This document shows positions 24,310 to 32,539 of a stretch of 32,539 bases of DNA, one piece after another. Every line of letters begins with the position of its first letter. Position 1 is the stretch's first letter. Location: NCBI RefSeq assembly GCF_000350145.1, contig NZ_BAOL01000032.1, forward strand, positions 1 to 32,539. Direction: 5' to 3'. The stretch is from Ilumatobacter nonamiensis YM16-303. GTDB taxonomy: Bacteria > Actinomycetota > Acidimicrobiia > Acidimicrobiales > Ilumatobacteraceae. The notes under the pieces were generated by a model. That model made no database searches. It saw only the letters and a program-made list of their open reading frames with translations, and was not told where the DNA came from. The translations under genes were made by a program, and so were the position numbers.

Positions 24310-25765
24310 CGACAACGGGGACGGCGCCGAGCACACCGTCACGTGGCGTGAGTTGCTCGCGGAGACCCGGGGCCTGCTCGACGACGACACCCATGCCCGA
24401 TGGATCTGTGAGACCGCGACCGGGTCGTCGCCGACCGAGTTCGCCGCGCTGCACGACCAAGCGGCGACCGAGCGAGCCGTCGCGCGCCTCGATGCGATGG
24501 TGGCGCGGGCGCGGTCGGGAGAACCGATCCAGTACGTGCTCGGCAGCTGGGGATTCCGGCACCTCGACCTCGCGATCGACGATCGGGTGCTGATCCCCCG
24601 ACCGGAAACCGAACTGGTCGCCGAGACGGCGATCGAGCTCGCTGCGGCCTCGGGTCCGATCCGCAGGGTGGCCGATCTCGGAACGGGATCGGGTGCGATC
24701 GGACTGGCCATGGCCGATGAACTCCCGCACGAGGGCACGACGGTCTGGATCACCGACGCCTCGTCCGATGCGCTCGACGTCGCTCGCGCCAACCTGGCGG
24801 GGCTCGGGCGCTCGGCGGTGAACGTCGTCGTTCGACAGGGTTCCTGGACCGATGCCCTGACCGATGGTTCGAGCTTCGATGTGGTCGTGTCGAACCCGCC
24901 CTACGTGGCCGAGGCGTCGCCCGACATCGAGTCGCTCGTGTCGGAGTGGGAGCCCTCGACCGCGTTGTTCTCCGGATCCGACGGACTCGACGACATCCGT
25001 CGACTCGTCCGCGACGTTCCGCGCCGACTCCGTCCCGGCGGATGGCTCGTCCTCGAACACGGCCACGACCAGGGTGATGCCGTCCGCAGCCTGATGGAGG
25101 GTGCCGGCCTGAGCGAGGTCGAGACGCGTCGAGACCTGGCCGGCCACGACCGCATGACGCTCGGCCGCCGCCCCTCCCGTCTCTTCGCGTCACGGACCGG
25201 GTCGGCCCCGGTCCCTGACGCGGTGGTTGGTGTGCGATGTCTGGAGAACACGGTGTCGGACTATGCGCACCTGCTCCAGTGGCTCGCGACGCCGGAGGTG
25301 TTGGAGTGGTACGAGGGTCGGGACAAGACGTTCGACCTCGCCGACGTGCTCGCCGAGTACGGCCCGGACGGAGAACACGAACGGGATGGAACGATCCCGG
25401 CGATCATCGAACTCGACGGCGACCCGATCGGCTACATCCAGCTGTACGAACTCGACGACCCGGACGATGCGGCCGGCTTCGATCTCGACGACGGTCGCGG
25501 CATCTGGTCGTTCGACCTCTACCTCGGTCGCCCCGATCTGTTCGGCCAGGGGATCGGCCGAACCGTGTGCCGAGCGACCGCGGAGTATCTCCTCGCCGTG
25601 CGCGGAGCTCGCGACGTCGTGATCGTTCCCCATGTCGAGAACTCGCGTGCGATCGCGGCGTACCGGGGAGCAGGCTTCGTCGGGGACCACGTCGTCCACG
25701 AGCACGAAATGCACGAAGGCGTCATGCGTGACGCCCTGCGGTTGCACTACCGCCCGACCGTCTGA
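24296..25765 (+). CDS. prmC: Fusion: release-factor glutamine methyltransferase PrmC with C-terminal GNAT (AAC(6')-like) acetyltransferase
   Basis: Residues 1-292 are PrmC, which methylates the GGQ glutamine of release factors with SAM. They show the N-terminal helical domain, PIQYVLGSWGFRHLDLAID, the SAM motif VADLGTGSGAIGLAMA (125-140) and catalytic NPPY (200-203), ending at the usual C-terminus RMTLGRR. After a linker of about 20 residues, residues 312-489 are a complete GNAT domain. It has LLQWLATPEVLEWYEGRDKTFDL, IELDGDPIGYIQLYEL, the acetyl-CoA loop FGQGIG (416-421), HVENSRAIAAYRGAGF and ends DALRLHYRPTV. This resembles the AAC(6')-type family. The reading frame is continuous with no stop. 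In-frame GTG codons at 25223 and 25232 could start a separate GNAT, but lack a good ribosome-binding site. The function of the GNAT half is unknown. Confidence 0.88.
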   Translation: MSRTDDNGDGAEHTVTWRELLAETRGLLDDDTHARWICETATGSSPTEFAALHDQAATERAVARLDAMVARARSGEPIQYVLGSWGFRHLDLAIDDRVLIPRPETELVAETAIELAAASGPIRRVADLGTGSGAIGLAMADELPHEGTTVWITDASSDALDVARANLAGLGRSAVNVVVRQGSWTDALTDGSSFDVVVSNPPYVAEASPDIESLVSEWEPSTALFSGSDGLDDIRRLVRDVPRRLRPGGWLVLEHGHDQGDAVRSLMEGAGLSEVETRRDLAGHDRMTLGRRPSRLFASRTGSAPVPDAVVGVRCLENTVSDYAHLLQWLATPEVLEWYEGRDKTFDLADVLAEYGPDGEHERDGTIPAIIELDGDPIGYIQLYELDDPDDAAGFDLDDGRGIWSFDLYLGRPDLFGQGIGRTVCRATAEYLLAVRGARDVVIVPHVENSRAIAAYRGAGFVGDHVVHEHEMHEGVMRDALRLHYRPTV

Positions 25766-25789
25766 TCGCCCAGGGGGAATCCTGCTCGG

Positions 25790-25803
25790 GTACGTGAACG
25801 TAC
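25790..25803. other. Short palindrome in the prmC/TerB convergent gap
   Basis: GTACGT (25790-25795) and ACGTAC (25798-25803) flank GA, 25 nt after the prmC-GNAT stop. There is no U-tract, so it is at most a weak 3'-end structure. The rest of the 103-nt gap shows no gene. Confidence 0.25.
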
Positions 25804-25868
25804 GTCGGGGACGGCTTCCTGGGATCGCGACCCCGCTGCCACGATCGGGAGCGGACAGCCGTCGATGT

Positions 25869-26261
25869 TCAGCCGAAGCGGACGGCGACTTCGGCGAGGA
25901 TCGTGCCCTCCTCGGGGCTGACTGCTTCGTTGGCGCCGGCGACATCTCGCGCCGCCGAGAACAGGGCGGAGCGGAGCACCCGGCTGCTGATCGTCGAGTC
26001 GATCTCGTCGAGGTACTCGGCGGTCCGGCCGTGTTCGATCGCACGCCGTGACTCCTCGATCGCCGGCCGGAGGTAGTCCTCGAACGGGAAGTCGTCACCG
26101 CGCCACTCTGCGCTGATCTCGCGCACGACGTCGACCTCCACGTCGTCGATGTGATCGTCGGCGAGCATCACGAGGGTGAGCAACTGCAAGGCCGCGCGGT
26201 GTTCGTTGTCGGCGGTGGCGTGTACCGCGACGCCGCGGTACAGGTCGGCGAGTTCGTTCAT
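25869..26261 (-). CDS. TerB-like (tellurite-resistance/TerB domain) protein
   Basis: This 130-aa protein is all-helical with the TerB pattern: AALQLLTLVMLADDHIDDVEVDVVREI in the first half (metal-ligand-like acidic residues after ADDHID) and ANEAVSPEEGTILAEVAVRFG at the end, the second acidic segment of the family. TerB-domain proteins occur in stress and membrane-linked contexts, and most have no tested function. The ATG at 26261 overlaps the peptidase stop by 4 nt, so it is the last gene of the operon and probably co-translated. A direct role in tellurite resistance is not supported by anything else here. Confidence 0.75.
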   Translation of the reverse strand: MNELADLYRGVAVHATADNEHRAALQLLTLVMLADDHIDDVEVDVVREISAEWRGDDFPFEDYLRPAIEESRRAIEHGRTAEYLDEIDSTISSRVLRSALFSAARDVAGANEAVSPEEGTILAEVAVRFG

Positions 26262-28384
26262 TGCGTCGATCCTGTCAGATCCCGAGCGAGCGCACGCGCC
26301 AAGAAGTCGACTTGGTGCAGGAGCAGGTTCTCCGCGACGACCTCCTGCGGCGTCATGTGCGTCACGCCCACCAGCGGAAGGACCTCGTGGGGTCGTCCGG
26401 CTGCGAGCAGGGCGGAGGACATCTGCAACGTGTGCGCCGCGACGACGTTGTCGTCGGCGAGCCCGTGGATCAGGAGCAGCGGGCGCTCGAGGCCGGCCGC
26501 GAGGGGGAGGAGCGAGTTGGCGTCGTAGGTCGATGCACCCTCCGATGTGGTGGGGTCGCCGAGGTACCGCTCGGTGTAGTGCGTGTCGTACAGCCGCCAC
26601 TCGGTCACGGGCGCTCCGGCGATCGCCGCGTGGAAGACGTCCGGCCGGCGGAGCACGGCGAGCGCGGCGAGAAAGCCACCGAAGCTCCATCCACGGATCG
26701 CCACCCGGTCGAGGTCGAGCATCGGGAACCGTTCGGCGCACGCGTGGAGCGCGTCGATCTGATCGTCGAGTGGCGGGTTGGAGAGGTCGTGCCGGACCGA
26801 CCGTTCCCAGGCGGCACCGCGCCCCGCGGTTCCCCGCCCGTCGGACACGATCACGGCGTACCCCTGGTCGGCGAACCACTGTGACGACAGGTGGGAGTTG
26901 TAGCTGGTGGTGACGCGTTGAGCGTGGGGCCCGCCGTACGGGTCGAGCAGCACGGGCAACGGAGCGTCGTCCTCCGGGTCCCGCCCGCTCGGCAGCAGCA
27001 CCGCGGTCGAGAGCTCACGATCGCCCGCACGCAGCAACGTGATGCTCGGAGCGATCGTGGGTACTTCGGCATGAGTGACGAGCTGCGGGCCGTCGAGCGC
27101 TCCGCCTGTCATCACCGTGTGCGTTGCGCCCGGACCCTCGAGCGATGTCGAGCGGAGGACCGTCGTCGGTCCGCCGACCGAGGCGCCGTGGATGCCCGCC
27201 GATTCGGACAGCCGGCCCCGCGTCGTGGACCAGACCTGCAGTTCGGTCGGTGCGTCGAGTGCGTTCGCGAGGTACACGACCTCGTCGCCGGTCGCTGCGA
27301 CGACCGACCGCACCTGGAGGTCGGTCGGGGTGATGGCGTTCCCGTCGACGTAGAGGCGTCGAAGCCCGTCGCGATCCGAGGCGGTCAGCACGGCACCCTC
27401 GTCGGTGAGCCGGGGCGCGCCGGGAACGTTCTCCACCCACGCGTCATCCGCGTCGTTCGCGACCTCGGTCACCACGCCGGTCACCGCATTCACGGTCATC
27501 GTCGAGGTCCGCCGCTGATCGCGCGACTGCACGGAGATGAGCAGCCCCTGCTCGCTCCAGTCGACCGTGGCCAGATAGGGGAACGCGTTGCCGTCCCAGT
27601 CGACGTCCACACGGGAGCCGTCGATGCCCACGATGTGCAGCGACACCGAGGGGTTGTCGGTTCCTGCCGCTGGGTAGCGCACGGTGCGCGCCGCACGTCC
27701 CGGTTCCGCCGGGTCGGCGATCGTCCATTCGGCGACCGGACCGTCGTCGACACGACACACGGCGATCGCCTCACCGTCGGGGCTCCACCAGTACCCGCGG
27801 AACCGGTGCATCTCCTCGGCGGCGATGAAGTCGGCGCCACCCCATGACACCGCGTTCTCGTTCGTGGCGTTCCCCGCGATCACGCGCGACGTGCCGTCGA
27901 GATCGGCGACGCGCAGGGTGGCGCCGCTGACGTAGGCGACGCGCCGTGCCGTCGGGTCGGGTCGTGGGTCGTGAACCGGACCCTCCACCGGAAGTCGCCG
28001 CGATGTCCCGCTCACGAGTCCGGCCGTGAACAACTCGCCGTTGAGCGCGAATGCGGCCACCCGACACTCGCCATCGGTTGCGTATGCCGTGATGCCGGTG
28101 GCGCCGTCGCGCATTCGTTCGCGTCGAGCGCGTTCGGAATCGGTCAGCTCGCCGGTCGCCGGATCGTCCAGTCCGAGCAGGGCGCGCGGATCCGCGACCA
28201 GGCGCTCCTCGCCCTTCTCGACATCGAACTCCCACAGCGCGTTGACCGGGTCGTCGCCCGCTGAGCTGCGCAGGAACACGACACGGCGCCCGTCGGGGGA
28301 CACCTTCACGTCTCGTGGAACGCCGAGCGTGAACCGTTGCGTCCGGGCGTACTGGCGGGGAAACGAGTCGCTCACGCGGCTCAT
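26258..28384 (-). CDS. S9 family peptidase, DPP-IV-like
   Basis: This serine peptidase of the prolyl oligopeptidase superfamily has 708 aa. Residues 1-480 are the propeller-type N-terminal domain (VSPDGRRVVFLRSS, WWSPDGEAIAVCRVDD). Residues 480-708 form the alpha/beta-hydrolase domain. The catalytic triad is visible: nucleophile Ser567 in RGWSFGGFLAAL, Asp in GLADDN (644-645) and His676 in VGVTHMTPQ. No secretion signal or transmembrane helix is visible, so it is probably cytosolic, perhaps releasing dipeptides for reuse. The ATG at 28384 is 7 nt after the nucleoside hydrolase stop; it lies in a compact operon with phosphatase, nucleosidase and TerB genes. Confidence 0.95.
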   Translation of the reverse strand: MSRVSDSFPRQYARTQRFTLGVPRDVKVSPDGRRVVFLRSSAGDDPVNALWEFDVEKGEERLVADPRALLGLDDPATGELTDSERARRERMRDGATGITAYATDGECRVAAFALNGELFTAGLVSGTSRRLPVEGPVHDPRPDPTARRVAYVSGATLRVADLDGTSRVIAGNATNENAVSWGGADFIAAEEMHRFRGYWWSPDGEAIAVCRVDDGPVAEWTIADPAEPGRAARTVRYPAAGTDNPSVSLHIVGIDGSRVDVDWDGNAFPYLATVDWSEQGLLISVQSRDQRRTSTMTVNAVTGVVTEVANDADDAWVENVPGAPRLTDEGAVLTASDRDGLRRLYVDGNAITPTDLQVRSVVAATGDEVVYLANALDAPTELQVWSTTRGRLSESAGIHGASVGGPTTVLRSTSLEGPGATHTVMTGGALDGPQLVTHAEVPTIAPSITLLRAGDRELSTAVLLPSGRDPEDDAPLPVLLDPYGGPHAQRVTTSYNSHLSSQWFADQGYAVIVSDGRGTAGRGAAWERSVRHDLSNPPLDDQIDALHACAERFPMLDLDRVAIRGWSFGGFLAALAVLRRPDVFHAAIAGAPVTEWRLYDTHYTERYLGDPTTSEGASTYDANSLLPLAAGLERPLLLIHGLADDNVVAAHTLQMSSALLAAGRPHEVLPLVGVTHMTPQEVVAENLLLHQVDFLARALARDLTGSTQ

Positions 28385-28391
28385 CGTACGT

Positions 28392-29372
28392 TCATCGGAT
28401 GCGCGGGTCGCTGGCGCGAATCGCGTCGAGCACGATGTCGAACGCGGCCTCGGAATCCACATCGGTGAGCACGTCACAGTTCGGTGCTTGGCGTTCGAGC
28501 AACTTCCGTTCGTCGATGACCGTCATGCCGGCCGTGAGGTCGCCGGTGGTCTCGACGGCCACGTGTCGACGACGACGCGAGAACAGGTCGGGATGGGTCA
28601 CCGCCAGGACCGCCAGCGGATCGTGGAGCGCGGCACCGCGCATCGATCCGTCGTCGTGTCGGGTCAGGTAGGTCCCCGAGAAGAACTCGAACAGGCCGGT
28701 CAGGATCTCGGCGAGCTGCCCGGGCAGCGCACGCGTTGCGTCGATACGTTCGGGCGTGACCTGGAACCGGTGGGTGACATCGAGACCGGCCATCACCAGC
28801 GATCCGGGCGCGTGCTCGAACGTCTCGAACACGATCGCGGCGGCGTGAGGATCGGCCCAGATGTTGAACTCGGCGACGGCCGAGCGGTTGCCGAAACTCC
28901 CGCCGCCCATCAGTGACACGCCGGCGATCCGCTCGGCGATGTCCGGTGCCTGACGGAGCGCGAGACCGATGTTGGTCAGTGGTCCGGTCGGCACGAGCCA
29001 GAGGCCCTCTTCCGCCCGGCAGGTGTCGATGATGAAGCCGACGCCGTCGGTGCCGTCCAGTGGCGTGACCGGTGTCGGCAGATCGGCACCGTCGAGACCG
29101 GACTCACCGTGCACGGACGGTGCGTGATGGGGTTTGGCGACGATCGGATGTCCGCACCCGCGGTGCACCGGAGCGTCGATCCCGATCAGGTCGCGCATCA
29201 CCAGCGCGTTGTGGGTGGTGCGTTCGAGGTCGGCATTCCCGCCGACGGTGACGATCCCGCGGACGTCCGCCACGTGTGCGGCCACGATGAGCGCGACCGC
29301 GTCGTCGTGGCCCGGATCGCAGTCGACGATCATCCGGGGGCGTGTGTCCGGGGTGCCTGCGCTGTCGCTCAT
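28392..29372 (-). CDS. Nucleoside hydrolase (inosine-uridine type)
   Basis: This enzyme cleaves the N-glycosidic bond of ribonucleosides to give ribose and base. The 326-aa protein starts with the family's metal-binding motif DCDPGHDDA (residues 17-25), followed by the strand IVTVGGNADL. EFNIWADPHAAAIVF and HDPLAVLAV supply further conserved Asp/His ligands. The ATG at 29372 overlaps the upstream phosphatase stop by 4 nt. Substrate preference cannot be read from the sequence. It may serve nucleoside salvage together with deoC elsewhere in the window, though no shared regulatory site is seen. Confidence 0.95.
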   Translation of the reverse strand: MSDSAGTPDTRPRMIVDCDPGHDDAVALIVAAHVADVRGIVTVGGNADLERTTHNALVMRDLIGIDAPVHRGCGHPIVAKPHHAPSVHGESGLDGADLPTPVTPLDGTDGVGFIIDTCRAEEGLWLVPTGPLTNIGLALRQAPDIAERIAGVSLMGGGSFGNRSAVAEFNIWADPHAAAIVFETFEHAPGSLVMAGLDVTHRFQVTPERIDATRALPGQLAEILTGLFEFFSGTYLTRHDDGSMRGAALHDPLAVLAVTHPDLFSRRRRHVAVETTGDLTAGMTVIDERKLLERQAPNCDVLTDVDSEAAFDIVLDAIRASDPRIR

Positions 29373-29995
29373 GACGCTGAGCTTCGCAGTCCGACGAGTT
29401 CGAGTGTGCCCAATCCGATCAGGATGCCGAACGACCAACCGCCGATCACGTCGGCGGGAAGGTGGACCCCGTGAACGATGCGCGCCACTCCGACGAGACC
29501 GGCGAGCGCGGCGGCAACCCAACGCCACCCAGGTGGGGTGGCAGCGATCGCGAGAACCGCCGCGGTGGCCGCGACGGCGCTGTGCCCGGACACGAAACCG
29601 AGCCCGGATCCGTCGCCCTCGCGGATCAGGATCTCCGGCAGGTAGCTGCCCGGGCGGTCCCGCGCCACCAGGCGTTTGACCCCTTTTGCCCCGAACCAGG
29701 CGACGAAGCCCGCGCCGACGGTCGCCGCAGCGAGCAGTCGATCTCGACGGAACGCCAGGATCCCCGCCGCCACGATCAGCGGTCCGCCGAGCGTGCCGAG
29801 TTGCATGATCGGATAGAGCGCTGTCGCCGCGGCGTCCGGCACGTCGTTGATCCACTCGGTCATCCGGAGTTCCCACGCGGGGACCGGCTGGCGGACGGCG
29901 ACGGCAGCGGAGCCGACGAGTCCGACGAGGCACGCACCGGTGGCGACCAGTCGCCCGGTCGCGGTGCCGATCGGGAGCTCGACGCGTTCGGTCAT
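29369..29995 (-). CDS. PAP2-family membrane phosphatase
   Basis: This is an integral membrane phosphatase of the PAP2 (type 2 phosphatidic acid phosphatase) family, 208 aa with about five or six transmembrane segments. The catalytic motifs are KGVKRLVARDRPG (C1), SGHS (C2) and ARIVHGVHLPADV (C3, with Ala in place of the usual Ser before Arg). Family members dephosphorylate lipid phosphates or undecaprenyl pyrophosphate at the membrane surface. The ATG at 29995 has no strong ribosome-binding site; an upstream extension in the same frame is possible but overlaps the divergent gene. It heads a four-gene operon and is divergent from the large membrane protein at 30045. Confidence 0.9.
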   Translation of the reverse strand: MTERVELPIGTATGRLVATGACLVGLVGSAAVAVRQPVPAWELRMTEWINDVPDAAATALYPIMQLGTLGGPLIVAAGILAFRRDRLLAAATVGAGFVAWFGAKGVKRLVARDRPGSYLPEILIREGDGSGLGFVSGHSAVAATAAVLAIAATPPGWRWVAAALAGLVGVARIVHGVHLPADVIGGWSFGILIGLGTLELVGLRSSAS

Positions 29996-30044
29996 GGCCG
30001 ACACTTCATCATGCTGGTCGAATCCTGCCAAACTGCCCGGCAGC

Positions 30045-32486
30045 ATGGAGCCGACCGAAGCGATCACCGACGTCGATCCGGCCCACCAGGAGGGTTCGGA
30101 GCGAACGGGCGACGGGGCGCGGGAAGTGGTCACCCGGCGTTATGTGCGGTCGCCGCAGGACGTGCTCCGACTCGTGGTCTTCGGCGTCGCGTCGCTGCTC
30201 CTCATCGCGGCAACGATCTGGCTCGAGGAAGCCGTGGTCGGTGTCGAGGAGGACATCGTTGCGCTGTTCGGGTTCCTGAGTCCGGCGATCGAACGGGTAC
30301 TCAACGGCAGCGTCGAGATCGTCGCAGCGCTCGCCGCCGTGCTCGTGTTCGTGGTTCCGCTCGTCACACGGCGGTACCGACTCTTCGGGTACATCTTCGC
30401 CGCCAATGCGCTTGCCTTCGTCTCGATGTCGGGCATCCAACGGCTGGTCGATCGCGAGACATCCCCGAGCGTCGCCAACGAGCTGGCGGAACGGGCGGGG
30501 ATCACCAACAACGGGACGTCCTCGGGTTCGATCGGTCTCGCTCAGATGGCGGCGGCCTTCATCGTGCTCGCTCCGTTCGTGTCCAAGCGGTGGCGCCGTA
30601 CCGGGGCGGTGATCGTCTCGCTGATCCTGCTCGTCCGGCTGCTCGTATCGCTGCGGTTGCCGGCCGAGGTCTTCCTCGCGTTGCCCGTCGGCGCATTCTG
30701 CGGCGCGCTCGTGCTCCTCGCGTTCGGGCGGCCGGACCGGCGTCCGACCCTTGCTGCAGTTGCCGCAGCCCTCGGCGACGCCGGGCTTCCGGTCTCGGAG
30801 GTCCATCCGGCGTCCGTCGATGCCCGCGGCTCGACGCCCTACTTCGCGACGATGACCGACGGGACGGGCCTCTTCGTCAAGGTGCTCGGCTCGCAGGAGC
30901 GCGCCGCCGACCTGCTGTTTCGTGTGTATCGGTTCATCCGGTTCAAGAACGTCGGCGACGACCGTCCGTTCTCCTCGCTCCGCCGCGCGATCGAGCACGA
31001 AGCGCTGATCGCATTGCTCGCCCGAGACGTGGGAATTCGCACGCCCCGGCTACGCGGAATCGTGGACGTCGGCGCCGACTCGATGCTGCTCGCGTACGAG
31101 ATGATCGACGGGGCGTCACTCGATGGCGTGTCCGACGACCGGGTGACCGACGAACTGATGCGGTCGATCTGGGCGCAGATCGAAGACCTTCGGTCGCGCC
31201 GGATCGCGCACCGCGACCTGCGTCGCGCCAATGTGTTCGTCGGAAGTGACGATGTTCCGTGGATCATCGATTTCGGGTTCTCCGAAGCGGCGGTGCCCCA
31301 GACGATCCTCGACGCCGACGTCGCTCAGATGATGGCGTCGCTGTCGGTCGTCGTCGGGGCGGAGCGGGCGGCCGTCGCCGCGATCGACGTGCTCGGAACG
31401 GACGCGGTCGGCGAGGCGTTGCCGCGCCTGCAGGCCAAGGCGCTCAGCGGAGCGACCCAGACCGCGCTGAAGCAGCATCCGGGGCTCCTCGAGGACCTGC
31501 AGCGGCAGGTGATCGACCGATGTGGGGTCGAACAGGTCGAGTTCGTGGCGCTGGAACGCGCCAACCGCAAGACGATCCTGATGGTTGTGGTGCTCGCGCT
31601 GGCCACCTATTTCCTGTTCCCGCAGCTGGCCGATCTCCCGGGCATCGTCGATCAGGTCGAAGATGCGAACTGGGGTTGGACACCGCTCATCATCCTCGCC
31701 TCGGCCTTCACCTATGTGGGAGCGGCCATGGGAATCGCCGGGTCGATCCCCGACCGGCTGCCCGGCGGCCCGTTGTTCATGGCGAGCGTCGCATCGTCGT
31801 TCGCGAGCAAGCTCGCGCCTGCCGGGCTGGGAGGCATGGCGCTGAACGTGCGGTTCCTCCAGAAGCAGGGTGTCGATCGTGCGGTCGCGGTGTCGGGAGT
31901 CGGCTTGAACACCGTCGGCGGCATCGTCGGACACGTCACGCTCATCGGGGTGTTCCTGGTCTGGGCGGGGCGTGACGCCTTCGGCAGCTTCTCGCTCCCG
32001 GACCCGAAGTGGTTCGTCGTCGGGCTGGCGATCATCGCGGCGATGTTCCTGATCGGCATCGCGATCCCCGGGACGCGGCGGATGATGAGCGAGAAGCTGC
32101 TCCCGGTGCTCGCTCGGGCGTTCGACGGGGTGGGCGAGGTGTTGCGTCGGCCGAGCAAGACGATCCTGCTGCTCGGTGGATCGACGCTGCTGACGCTCGC
32201 CTACCTCACCACGCTCTACCTCAGCATCGCCGCGTTCGGCGGTGGACTCCCGTTCGCGACCGTCGGGGCCGTGTACCTCGTCGGTTCCGCGGTCGCGCAG
32301 GCCGCGCCGACTCCGGGCGGCCTGGGGGCGATGGAAGCGGCGCTGATCAGTGGTCTCGTCGCCGCCGGCCTCGACGACACGATCGCCGTCCCGGCGGTGT
32401 TCCTCTACCGGTTGTTCACCTTCTGGGTCCCGGTCCTGCCCGGCTGGCTCTCGTTCCAGTGGCTCCAACGCCACGAATACCTCTGA
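30045..32486 (+). CDS. Multidomain membrane protein: N-terminal membrane domain, kinase-like domain, LPG-synthase/flippase-type C-terminal domain (813 aa)
   Basis: Residues 40-220 contain about six membrane segments. A cytoplasmic kinase-like domain follows from about 245 to 480: the ATP-binding Lys in GTGLFVKVLG, the helix-C Glu in RAIEHEALIALLA, the catalytic loop HRDLRRANVFV (His389-Asp391) and DFG at 409-411 are all present. Residues 505-810 form the UPF0104/LPG_synthase_TM domain with about eight helices, including ASVASSFASKLAPAGLGGMALNVRFLQKQG and AQAAPTPGGLGAMEAALISG, the family hallmark. Such proteins are thought to move or modify lipids or cell-wall glycolipids. All key kinase residues are intact, so the domain may be active. 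ATG 30045 is chosen because the upstream part is antisense to the PAP2 gene. Its stop is followed by the right-hand hairpin repeat. Confidence 0.88.
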   Translation: MEPTEAITDVDPAHQEGSERTGDGAREVVTRRYVRSPQDVLRLVVFGVASLLLIAATIWLEEAVVGVEEDIVALFGFLSPAIERVLNGSVEIVAALAAVLVFVVPLVTRRYRLFGYIFAANALAFVSMSGIQRLVDRETSPSVANELAERAGITNNGTSSGSIGLAQMAAAFIVLAPFVSKRWRRTGAVIVSLILLVRLLVSLRLPAEVFLALPVGAFCGALVLLAFGRPDRRPTLAAVAAALGDAGLPVSEVHPASVDARGSTPYFATMTDGTGLFVKVLGSQERAADLLFRVYRFIRFKNVGDDRPFSSLRRAIEHEALIALLARDVGIRTPRLRGIVDVGADSMLLAYEMIDGASLDGVSDDRVTDELMRSIWAQIEDLRSRRIAHRDLRRANVFVGSDDVPWIIDFGFSEAAVPQTILDADVAQMMASLSVVVGAERAAVAAIDVLGTDAVGEALPRLQAKALSGATQTALKQHPGLLEDLQRQVIDRCGVEQVEFVALERANRKTILMVVVLALATYFLFPQLADLPGIVDQVEDANWGWTPLIILASAFTYVGAAMGIAGSIPDRLPGGPLFMASVASSFASKLAPAGLGGMALNVRFLQKQGVDRAVAVSGVGLNTVGGIVGHVTLIGVFLVWAGRDAFGSFSLPDPKWFVVGLAIIAAMFLIGIAIPGTRRMMSEKLLPVLARAFDGVGEVLRRPSKTILLLGGSTLLTLAYLTTLYLSIAAFGGGLPFATVGAVYLVGSAVAQAAPTPGGLGAMEAALISGLVAAGLDDTIAVPAVFLYRLFTFWVPVLPGWLSFQWLQRHEYL

Positions 32487-32507
32487 CCCCACCACCCGCC
32501 ATTCTGT

Positions 32508-32539
32508 TCTCGTGAACAGTTCTGGCGCTCCGTGCGCGA
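32508..32539 (+). repeat. Hairpin repeat, right copy (truncated by the window end)
   Basis: The left arm (32508-32522) is identical to bases 1-15, followed by the 15-nt centre and the first two bases of the right arm before the window ends. It begins 21 nt after the stop of the 813-aa membrane protein gene. Bases 32504-32519 also form a small inner hairpin, CTGTTC/GAACAG. Read in the direction of the upstream gene, it has the same orientation as the copy at 1-45. Confidence 0.75.

Noticed and set aside
25223-25765. GNAT domain as a separate gene starting at an internal GTG
   Set aside because: No stop separates it from prmC and no good ribosome-binding site precedes the internal GTG codons; the fusion is the simpler reading.

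Overview
The window is GC-rich, densely coded DNA from an actinobacterium. The core gene order argS-lysA-hom-thrC-rho-rpmE-prfA-prmC is the one known from mycobacteria and relatives. The long Asn/Gly-rich insertion in Rho, many GTG starts, and the mix of metabolic and membrane genes suggest an aquatic or marine lineage such as Acidimicrobiia (Ilumatobacter-like). The class is an inference and the genus is a guess.

Region 1 (about 1-11,750) is a carbon-uptake regulon. On the minus strand, a LacI-family regulator is followed by a lipoprotein binding protein, two sugar-type ABC permeases (one with a very large membrane extension), an aldo/keto reductase, an SsuD-like FMN-dependent monooxygenase and a proline-rich membrane protein. 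These genes are tightly packed, with several 4-nt overlaps. The ATPase of the transporter lies beyond the operon's 3' end on the plus strand. A deoxyribose-phosphate aldolase gene (deoC) is divergent from the regulator. Three near-identical 14-bp palindromes (TGYAARCGCTTYCA) sit in front of the ATPase gene, the binding-protein gene, and between lacI and deoC, so these loci probably form one regulon. An AKR translationally coupled to an SsuD-like monooxygenase inside a sugar ABC operon resembles the sulfoquinovose monooxygenase (Smo) pathway. This is the most interesting metabolic hypothesis here; a flavin reductase and a sulfoquinovosidase are not in the window.

Region 2 (11,744-25,765) is a core block: tRNA-Arg(CCG), argS, lysA, a small toxin-antitoxin-like pair, hom, thrC (long E. 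coli/yeast type), rho, rpmE with a strong intrinsic terminator, a frameshifted alpha/beta hydrolase, an unrecognised 351-aa protein, prfA, and a prmC fused in frame to a GNAT acetyltransferase. thrB, expected after thrC, is absent from this block.

Region 3 (25,869-32,486) holds a compact minus-strand operon (PAP2 phosphatase, nucleoside hydrolase, S9/DPP-IV-like peptidase, TerB-like protein). Divergent from it is an 813-aa membrane protein combining a kinase-like domain with an LPG-synthase/flippase-type membrane domain.

Both ends of the window carry copies of one hairpin-forming repeat, each just downstream of a stop codon and in the same orientation relative to the upstream gene. This suggests a dispersed 3'-end element, and the piece may have been delimited by that repeat.
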